Source: Apostichopus japonicus
Taxonomy: Eukaryota; Echinodermata; Holothuroidea; Aspidochirotida; Stichopodidae
Direction of reading: 5' to 3'
Assembly: GCF_037975245.1 (NCBI RefSeq)
Contig: NC_092570.1
Location: 1,180,501 to 1,244,500, forward strand
Length of the DNA stretch: 64,000 nucleotides
The notes below the pieces were generated by a model. The model worked only from the letters and a program-made list of their open reading frames with translations. It did no database searches and was not told where the DNA came from. Within the stretch, counting starts at the first letter, position 1; every line of letters begins with the position of its first letter. Positions 54,780-64,000 of this stretch are shown here, piece by piece. Position numbers and translations under genes: made by a program.

Positions 54780-55620
54780 TTACAAGGCTATGCCCATATC
54801 ACTACTGAAGCCTACCATCCTAACTTACGTTACGCCTAGGCTAGTCTAAGTTACACTCATTTACAGTATAAGGCCTACCTAAGTATGAAATGCAATTACA
54901 TTTTTCATAATACTAATAATAATAATAATCAGGAGTTATTTTTACGATGCTAAAGCAACCACAATTGTGGGAGAAGCCAACAAGGGCTTATGGTTTACAA
55001 CTTACACGTCAGGTGGCTTCCAATTCAACCTCAAATTCAACCTCAAATTTGGAATCTTTTCCATTTAGAAAGTCATATCAGATAGGATGCTTTTGGATGA
55101 AAAACCCACCTTCCTGTCACCCGGCCGGGTATCCTACCTGGAACCTCCCGATTGCTAAGCCTCATTGCTTCAAATGACACCCTGCCTTTATTCACTCGGC
55201 CCCAGCATTGTTACATTCTACGTTATAAGACCTGATTGATTATTTAAGCTAATTTACCAATGGGGATACTAAATAACTTGATTAAAATAGCATAGGCCTT
55301 ATCAAAGTAGCCTACAGTAACCAGTGTCAGCCAAAAGGGAACTGATTGTGATTAGCCTAACTCAACTGTTACTTAGGCCTAGGCTAGGCCTGGTATTGTT
55401 ACTGAACACCAAAACTTAGCCTATGGAAGGATTATTACAAACTTACTTCTCGAAACACAGGTTCAATTTAGGCCTAACGATTAATGCGTATTCTTGCTTT
55501 AAGATGAGTATTTCACTGCTGCTTACCGACTTACAAAGTGAACCAGGGTAGCCTAGGTATAAGAATTACTATGGTATAGTGCAGTCTGCACCGACTAGGC
55601 TAACTTAGTTGTAATAATTG
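54780..55620. repeat. Cluster of TAGGCCTA-like palindromes
   Basis: At least ten matches to AGGCCT or TAGGCTA/TAGCCTA within 850 bp, including ACGCCTAGGCTAG, CTTAGGCCTAGGCTAGGCCT, TTTAGGCCTAACG and GTAGCCTAGGT. The same words recur at 56603, 57203 and 58620-58800 but are sparse elsewhere in the window. Possible promoter-associated motif or decayed repeat. Confidence 0.55.
54905..55060 (+). repeat. Dispersed repeat family R1 plus (AAT)n, copy 3
   Basis: AATAATAATAATCAGGAGTTATTTTTACGATGC, then CAACCACAATTGTGGGAGAA and GGGCTTATGGTTTACAACTT; the reverse complement of copies 1 and 2 in the same block order. A short TCAAATTCAACC duplication is internal to this copy. Confidence 0.75.
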
Positions 55621-57599
55621 TGGGTACGTTGTGTTCCTCATGTACGCGTCGTACACATTAATTATTCTTACAACGCTTACTGCACAATGGTATACGCGGG
55701 CAGAAGAGGAGTTACGACCTGGGTTGTTCATTTCCTCTTTTACGTAATCAGAAAGTATATACCATACCCCTGTGATGGAAACAGGAAAGGAACCTGAAGG
55801 ACTAATATCTCCAAAATAAATCCTTGCGATCCTTCAGTGCATTTTACGAACAGCTTCAAAAAGCAAGAGACGTTATATATTTTCAGTAGGTCCTTTCCGC
55901 CATACTTATTATTGTCATGGCAAGCGGATGATTGACATATTGCGGATACCAGTAGGATATCGATAGGTTAGGATATTTGTCTGCGTTGAGAACGAATTTG
56001 ATTCCACTAATAATGATTCAAAAAGGATCTAAACTTATCGTTCTGTACAGCGTAACACTTACTAACCACTAACTATTCTTCACAAATGCATATCTTCTTC
56101 TTAAAACTTGCATAATATACAAAATGTTTGTAGAGTGTGACACAAATATTCGATATGTTCCAATACAAATGTTGTCATTCAGAGGGTGTGGCGTAAACAC
56201 AAATTGGATAACGAATAGTTTGTGACTCACGTTGCACTTTGAACTACTAATTAAAGGAACTAAAGTTTGGTTTTTATTACAGTAATAACTGCAAATCTCT
56301 CCATAGTTCAATTACCAAGAACTTCTTTATTTGTTTGCTCGTTGATCATGAGCGTTTTAATTTTATTTATAAAAATCTTTTCTCTGCACAGAACGACTAC
56401 AAGTGTTCTTCTTGACCATATGTAGATACCTGAAGAAGGCTGTAGATTTGTACACCTAATAAGATAGAGCATAATGATATTGCAAAAATATTAAGCCCAA
56501 ATTAAAATGAGTTGCATCTGAATTTCTCTGCATTCATCACATTATGCCAAACAGAAGTTTCTATCGATGAATAAAGGGTGGGTGCGGTGTGGAGGACGTA
56601 GTAGGCCTACGTTTATTGGATATGTGATTTAGAACCACTATGATGCTGTGTTTGCCTCTCTCGTAATGCGGAATATGTTACATCCATAGATATGGCCCTT
56701 ATTAGTTCTTTGGTTACATCACAGTTCTAATCACAGCAACTTGTTGGAAGGTACAACAGCTATTTAGCATTTTTCGTCTCCTTTTTGTTTGAGGAGGGGG
56801 GGGGGAGTGACATCATCTTTGCACTGACGTTTACCGGTAGTAATTGGAACACGCACTAATTACTGTCCCCACATAATGCAATCGAGCAAGCATCATATGT
56901 ATGACATGTATAATAAGAGCAATAAAAAGGAACTATAAAACAGCATGAGGAAATTGCTGCCATTCACTCAAAGCAGAGCCATATACAATGGCTCTTACGC
57001 AAAGTAGTAAAATAGAGGTCGCTAAACTAAAAAGACATAATGGATGATTGTTCTGTGTATATATGAGTGCGTGGGAAGGCCGGGTTGGTGGTGGAGGGGA
57101 TCGTTCGAGTGGTTGGGAGGGGACAGAACGGGTTTTATTTCTAGGTTGAAAACAAATCCCACTGAAGCTCATTTGTTGCATGGTAGGTATGATCCCAATA
57201 TATAGGCCTACTAGAATGTCAAAATTATGGTCACGTCCCATGTTCAAATTCCAAAGCATTTTACGGCCACCTATACCTGAGACAATGTCCAATATAACCA
57301 TTCTAAATGTTTGTTAATAATTTACAGTGCATATGAGTCCCTAGGGACACAGTTTCGTCAAAACTTGCAGCTACCATTAACCATGAATTTTGAAAGCAGT
57401 GGTGATTAGCGTTAATTAGCTGGCCACATTGCAATACCAAAGTAGAATGGGTCGTTGGTTTTGGGGCCTCTCTGTTTCTTCAGGCTGTATCGACTGTTGT
57501 CGGTCAAAGCTTGCTGTCTAGTACAGCCTGCAATTGTCATCAATTGCAAAGTTGATTGTGATGCTAAGTAGAAAATAAATCGTTTATCACAGTGTTTAT

Positions 57600-57790
57600 A
57601 CGTTTTAACTTAAAATTTCGGACATTTTGATCTAAAACCGTTTTGACAACTCATCTCGAATCTTTGACGGATCTACTTACAAATTTTGACATTTTCATTG
57701 CGAAATGTTCACGTTTTATTACGAAATTGAGTCATTTTGTGTCAAAATTTGAATGTGTTCGCTCAGAAATGGGACGTTTGCCTCCACATT
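57600..57790. repeat. Degenerate array of TTTTGACA-type units
   Basis: Motifs such as CATTTTGATCTAAAACCG, AATTTTGACATTTTCATTGC and GAGTCATTTTGTGTCAAAAT follow one another at 20-25-base spacing. Similar in composition to 26440-26830. Confidence 0.45.
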
Positions 57791-58853
57791 TTCGCGTGGG
57801 ACCTTGACATTATGAAGTTGATCTTATAATCAATCAGATATCTTTCACTCGTCAAAGTGGGGGGGGGGGGGGGGCTAACCTTTCAAATACATATGTTGAT
57901 CGAGAACTTCTTCGCACAAACAAGTCTTTCGATCAAATTAGAAACAAATTATTCTCACTGTTCTATGATTAGTGACAAAATTAAATACAAATCTTATTTT
58001 ATTGTCCCTAAATCCTTAACCAGTCGCAAAGAGTCACATTTTATTCTGCTTATGTAAACAGTTCATTGAAGACTTGCAGTGGAATTGTCGCATTTTCCAT
58101 AGACGCTGATGGAAAAATATGGAAAGAAAAAGGCAAGGACTGAACGGAAGTAGTAATTATTGTATTACTGATAAAAAAGTGACCTGTGTTCTCATTCTGT
58201 GATCATTTCTAAAACAGTGGGGAAAACTGGCTTCTTCCCTGTTTCGGGTATGATATGGTGATTTCATTTCTAAAAATAGAAAGCGGAAGTGTCGCGTATT
58301 GTTTGGCTGTCGAGTATAACAGTTTGTTTGTCGGTGTAACAGTCTTTTTTTGCAGTTCAACACATCAAACACGTTTATCTAGAAGGCTAGTACTAGAAGT
58401 ACAGGTAGTAGTAATTTAGGCGGTTGACTTAATCGCTTTGCCTAACGTCTCATTCGGTGTTCCGAAGAATTCGGGAGAGAAAGATAATAATAACTACGAA
58501 AATTAATTGAATTAAAGTGGTGACTACTACTATCAGCAAGTTATCAGCTTTGGAATCGCACACAAGTCGACTGTAAACAGTGTATCCTTGGGACTAACGA
58601 CTAACTGAACAACAGCCTACCATAGGCCTAACTCAGACACAACATTCCTAACATAATTTGTAGTTAGTACTGTAATAGTATATAGCCTAGCAGTGTGTCT
58701 GAGTTTCATTCAGCCTAATTGCAGGAAATCGCCGCGAAGTTTGGTAGACAGGACGGTCTTAAATCAACTAGTAGGCAGACTGAGGTTTTCTTCAGGCCTG
58801 AGTTAGGTTAGTCCTGATCAAATCTTTTAAGGATTGGAATACTCCTTGTGAAT

Positions 58854-58910
58854 ATGGAAGATGAGAACAACACCATGCAGTGTACCTTATTTGAAGAACA
58901 AGGAAAATGT
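58854..58910 (+). CDS. Receptor exon 1 (start codon)
   Basis: Nineteen codons, MEDENNTMQC...GKC, ending at donor TGT|GTAAGA in phase 0. Extracellular N-terminus with one sequon. The 5' end of the transcript is not visible. Confidence 0.75.
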
Positions 58911-61900
58911 GTAAGATATCCTTCACTATATTAGTAACCTTATACTTAAGTACTTTGATCATTTACTATGTGACTTGCCCTGTATATTTTGTAATAATTC
59001 TTGGCTTCTTTCCTTTGAATCAATTATCTATTTTTCAGTGAAGTTGGAAATTTGGCACAGATACATTCATTCCTGTGAAAGGAGCATTTTCTGTATATTT
59101 AAACATATATTTGATGTCCTACATATGTGTACATCTGAAATGACCCTCAAAAATATTTATAAACAAACTTTGGTCAATATCTGTAAGGAGATGCAAAGAG
59201 TTTGCATATTTTTTGAAAACGTGTCCAAAAGGTGTTTATGTGCCTAAAAATATGTGAATATCTTGATTGTAGTTGTTTTCTCCCACCCAAGCAATGAAAG
59301 TTCAAATGTTTTTTTGTCCTCCTGGGTCACCATCATCATCTGACAATCACCCCTATGTGTGCAATGCCCCTCCCTATACTGAAGGATTACATCTGCTCAA
59401 AATCTCTTTCCTTATGTATCCTTTATTTTGCAATGCAAGTTCGAGTGCTTTCATTAATTTAGAGCTTTGAGGCAAACAAGATGAGTACATAATATCTAAA
59501 ATTACACTCTAAGAATGAGTTGAAAATTGTCTAATAAATCAATAACTTGCAGCCGGAGTTCAGATTCCACATATACCCTGAAGGAAACTAGGGCAACGGC
59601 ATGTAAAATGGAGAATTAAAAAGATCAAACAAGGACTAACTTTGGTTATTTTGTTCCTGAAAATCAGAACAGAACTTACTGAAGCTCTAAACTGATACAG
59701 TTTACTGGGATGAGCTCATCCAGTTGTCTATTTCATCCTGTCAATAACAATAAACATTACTTAATGTATATATGTGACAAAGTGACTAGTTACTATGATT
59801 TACTCATAGCCATATGATAGGCTGAGTGCCAATAAACTTATTGTTAAGTTAACACTTGAAACTGACTGTACACTAGTCAATTTTGCTGACTGCTTCAGAA
59901 TACAATTTCAAGAATAGCTAGGCCTGTAATTAGCCCTCTGTGAGCAGCACATTTAACTGTGTCATTAAACAAAAGCACTTCTTTTGAAATTTGTAATACT
60001 ACAGGCATCAAGTAGTTAAGCTGAAGCAGTATACGCAAAGGGGGTCGCTTTTTTTTTATGGTCGCACTAATTAAACTGCGTCTTGAACGAATCAACATTT
60101 CAGACTGATTGAGGGAATAGAAAGGTCACCCATATCGAGGAAACAGATTAAGGAAGCATTGCAGATAACTTTTACGCAGACTTGTCCCAAAATATTGATG
60201 AAAAATATCTATTTCCTGTGCTGTCAGCAGTATGCTCACTACTCATGCACTGTCCAATATACTTGATCATAAAATCGGTAACATTATAATACTGCGCCCT
60301 CTCTTACCCACATCCGACTTGGTGCCTATTTTCTCCTCCCAACATCTACAGTTTGAGAGGTGTGCATTGCATAGTTAGCATACAGTTTTAAACTTGTTTT
60401 GTTTTTATTTTTGCCCCTTTATAGACTGCAGTGGTAGCTGTGAAGAAGAGCATGGCATCTTTCTCCTTAGTTGGCTGGTAAGTATTTTAGGATCTAACTA
60501 CGATGATTTAAAAATCAACATGTTACTATTTTTTTTGCTTGTTACAAATTTGTCTAAACTGCGGAATACAAATGATTGCGTATGTGATTTCACCAGTTGT
60601 ACTGAGGTCACTCAATACATGGTTCAAAATCTCACTCTAGAAAGCCTTACCTTATTTCTTAAAATGTTTATTTTAAAAGTTTCAACTTTTTATCAATTAC
60701 AGGTGAACTGAAATAAGTTTTTTTGTTTTCATGTTTTTGTCTTCTTCTTCTACAGTGTATTTATGATGCTGATCATCTGGATCTTTGCTAAATATAAAGT
60801 CTTTGTCCAGAGACTGATTCTTTACTTGACTATTGCAGCCTTCTTCAGTAGCATAGGACATCTCATGGTAAGAAGGATCCCTGAGTCGATGCAAAAAATA
60901 AAACAAGAACTGAAAGGAGAAATACTTGATTCACACTATTTAAAAGAAAAATAGGCTATGTAATTGGACTCCTATGCTTGATCAAGTCTAAAGGCCATGG
61001 AATGGTTTTAGTACTAAATTCTGCAATTCATTATTATGGTTTTCATAATTCTTGTTATTCTCAACAATGGACCACTCTCTGCCTTCATTTTGTTCAAAGC
61101 AAATATCTTTGTTTTATCAACAGGCTGCTGTTAAACCAGAAAGCCCTGTTTGCTCCTTTGAAGCATTTTGGCTTACTTTCAGTGGTAATTATATTTTTTC
61201 ATCTCGTACAGCTTGTAACACTTTCCACATAGCTTTTCCTACCAACTTTGTGAGGCCAAAATGCGGCCATCAATCATATTTGTGTTGAAAAACAGTTATG
61301 TCTTGCTTTTGAACAGTCACATTTTATTATGTGTAGTGTAATTTTTATGAGGATGAGTATACCGCCACCCCCCTCGCCCACCCCCCCTTAAAAAACCCTC
61401 ATATTTTGGAATTACAGAAAGACAAAAAGACAGGACAACGTTGTTTACCCGGGGAACAATATATTTTTGTTGCGATGAGTGACGGTAACCCTATTGGAAG
61501 TTTATAGGACACTTGGGCTCAATCTCTCCTGTTACCATCCCTTGGAAGAATATTTTCAGTTGTTAATTTGTTAAAATGTTCTTAATCTTTTTTTCATCCC
61601 CATCTTTCTTCAGTATTGTGATATCTTGACTTTTATTGTAAAACAACGTTGCTCTGTAAGTAAGCATTAAATGATAGGAACGAACCGCTTGTTGAAAGTC
61701 TGCAAGACACAAAGGTTGTGGATTTGAGAGTCTTGTTAAAATAATGTCTGGTGAAGGAAATAAGAGTAACTATATTTACTCAATATATTCCTCATCAAAT
61801 AGTCTTTCTGTTTCATAACATTGTCTTTCATCGATCTGTTTTTCTGTTTTGCAGATTGGGCCGTTCTTCTCTGGGTTTTAATTATCACAATAAATCTATT

Positions 61901-62862
61901 CATGAATGCAGTCTATATGAAGGAGACAGAGAAGTATGAAGTGTAAGTACTGTAGCTGTTGTTCACAGTTAGCTAACCATGCAAGATGATTCAACAATTT
62001 TCATATTCAGTTCCTCAATATGACAGTTCCTTATTGTTGTTTGGTTCTTTTGAAACCGCCCTTGCACAGGTGAGCTGATGTTTGTGACGTAAAGGGAAAC
62101 TGTGGCTGTATTGTGATGACGTCAGGTGGAATGGATACGATCTATTATGTTTAGTAGGGTCATGTTTCCATAATGCCTGTCCCATGGGATTCGTACTCTA
62201 CTTGGCAAAAATTGCCTGGCACTTTAAATGAAGTTTAAAGTGCAGAGGGCTCCTCTGGAAAGCAGTGCTTCTGCACTGAGCAGGACTATCCTCATTAAAG
62301 ATGACAATAATAATAAAAATTAAAAAAATAAAGGAACTTCCATTAAAAAGGAAGTTTGCATACATTCATTGATACGATAGAAGCTGGTGTGTAGAGCTTT
62401 CTCTTGTGCATATTTATTATAAGTATTTGTTTGAAATCATCAAAAAAAAAATTTTGTCTGTGAAATGATCATTCATATGGGCTTGTATGTGGTTACTACT
62501 TATTTGTAAGAGTTGTCTGTTATTTTGTGCAAATAGCTTTTAATGGAGTCACAATTTTCCTTACTGTAGGGATTATAACATTACATATGAAAAATGTTTC
62601 AGTGAAGTTTATTCTAATAAGCGCTTCCATGGTTCTTACTATCCAAGTGGAGGTTCTGGTCAGTCTTAAGTATAGATTCAGTTAAGTACATATGGAGTTT
62701 GGATCGTAGGTAATTAAGAGCATAGGCAATTTAAGTATTTCAGAATTTGGACAATATTTGTCTGTTTTGCAGGATTTACAGCGTCATCGCCTGGGGTTTC
62801 TCTCTCTTTATGGCTTGTCTTCCATTTATTGGTGATAATTACGGCCCTGCTGGAGCGTGGTG
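58854..62862 (+). CDS. Seven-transmembrane receptor, cAMP-receptor/GPR157-like (3' partial)
   Basis: Exons 58854-58910, 60425-60477, 60756-60867, 61124-61184, 61855-61942 and 62773-62862, all GT-AG with consistent phases. The ATG (AATATGG) has a good start context. The N-terminus is short with an NNT glycosylation sequon. TM1 is SFSLVGCVFMMLIIWIFAKY, then KVFVQRLILYLTIAAFFSSI (loop and TM2), a loop cysteine in SPVCSFEAFW (start of TM3), WAVLLWVLIITINLFMNAVY (TM3), and VIAWGFSLFMACLPFI (TM4). The last exon ends GPAGAW and a split TG- codon, where family members have WCWI in extracellular loop 2. This fits the Dicty cAMP-receptor-like/GPR157-like class; the ligand cannot be inferred. TM5-TM7 lie right of the window. 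Confidence 0.82.
58911..60424. other. Receptor intron 1
   Basis: No coding exon recognised; unique AT-rich sequence with no notable repeat. Confidence 0.5.
60425..60477 (+). CDS. Receptor exon 2 (start of TM1)
   Basis: Acceptor GCCCCTTTATAG before 60425 and donor TG|GTAAGT after 60477; 17 codons plus two bases, reading TAVVAVKKSMASFSLVG. Confidence 0.82.
60756..60867 (+). CDS. Receptor exon 3 (TM1-TM2)
   Basis: Acceptor TTCTTCTACAG before 60756, donor ATG|GTAAGA after 60867. It completes Cys, then VFMMLIIWIFAKYKVF and RLILYLTIAAFFSSIGHLM. Confidence 0.87.
61124..61184 (+). CDS. Receptor exon 4 (extracellular loop 1)
   Basis: Acceptor TTTTATCAACAG before 61124, donor G|GTAATT after 61184; 20 codons plus one base. 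The Cys of PVCSFEAFW is the expected disulphide partner of the loop-2 cysteine. Confidence 0.85.
61185..61854. other. Receptor intron 4
   Basis: C-rich tracts at 61367-61387; otherwise nothing. Confidence 0.5.
61855..61942 (+). CDS. Receptor exon 5 (TM3 and loop 2)
   Basis: Acceptor TCTGTTTTGCAG before 61855, donor GT|GTAAGT after 61942. Completes Asp, then WAVLLWVLIITINLFMNAVY and KETEKYE. Confidence 0.87.
61943..62772. other. Receptor intron 5
   Basis: AT-rich with an A-rich stretch at 62306-62330; no exon recognised. Confidence 0.5.
62773..62862 (+). CDS. Receptor exon 6 (TM4 and start of loop 2)
   Basis: Acceptor GTCTGTTTTGCAG before 62773, donor TG|GTGAGT after 62862. Reads IYSVIAWGFSLFMACLPFIG then DNYGPAGAW; the next exon should start with the last base of a Cys or Trp codon. 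No convincing continuation is visible up to 64000. Confidence 0.86.

Positions 62863-64000
<1,138 letters not shown>

Larger units (their letters stand above)
53617..58853. promoter_or_regulatory. Divergent intergenic region between kinase and receptor
   Basis: It should hold the 5' ends and promoters of the kinase (minus) and receptor (plus). An upstream part of the kinase leader exon probably reaches 53706. No TATA box can be assigned with confidence. The segments 54780-55620 and 58600-58820 are unusually rich in TAGGCCTA-like palindromes. Repeats R2 (54110-54470), R1 copy 3 (54905-55060), a degenerate array (57600-57790) and G runs (54160-54168, 56796-56806, 57858-57873) are also here. Confidence 0.4.

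Overview
The window is animal nuclear DNA. Its genes are split into short exons with GT-AG introns, the non-coding sequence is AT-rich, and micro- and minisatellites are abundant, as are long poly(C)/poly(G) runs. The protein matches and repeat style suggest a marine invertebrate deuterostome, most likely an echinoderm such as a sea cucumber; this is inference because no species-specific marker is visible. I see no rRNA, tRNA, CRISPR array or bacterial-type operon.

Three protein-coding genes can be rebuilt exon by exon, with matching splice phases. (1) Plus strand, 994-13419: the C-terminal seven exons of an XRRA1 orthologue (leucine-rich repeat protein); the N-terminal exons lie left of the window. 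(2) Minus strand, 53616 down to 23548: a complete germinal-centre kinase of the GCK-III/MST subfamily, orthologous to vertebrate STK24/STK25/STK26. Seven shared exons encode the kinase domain and the C-terminal CCM3/PDCD10-binding tail. A first coding exon at 53509-53616 and a second candidate at 47072-47233 both end in the right phase to join the common exon at 37722, which parallels the alternative N-termini of vertebrate STK24. (3) Plus strand, 58854 to beyond the right edge: the first six coding exons of a seven-transmembrane receptor of the cAMP-receptor-like/GPR157-like type, covering roughly TM1 to extracellular loop 2.

XRRA1 and the kinase converge on about 13.4-23.5 kb. The kinase and the receptor are divergent, separated by about 5 kb (53.6-58.9 kb) that is rich in a TAGGCCTA-like palindrome. 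The genes have no evident shared pathway; adjacency looks incidental.

The introns hold most of the unusual material. There are four long minisatellites (39.75-40.44 kb, 40.80-41.38 kb, 43.87-44.15 kb, 46.09-46.75 kb), all in the large kinase introns, and a 180-bp GAT repeat in the receptor gene. Several dispersed repeat families are present, including a short inverted-repeat element whose termini read as a consensus 5' splice site. In two different genes the 3' end of a coding exon with its splice donor has been tandemly copied into the intron (XRRA1 at 2562-2940; kinase at about 24613-25000). These splice-donor repeats are the most intriguing pattern found.
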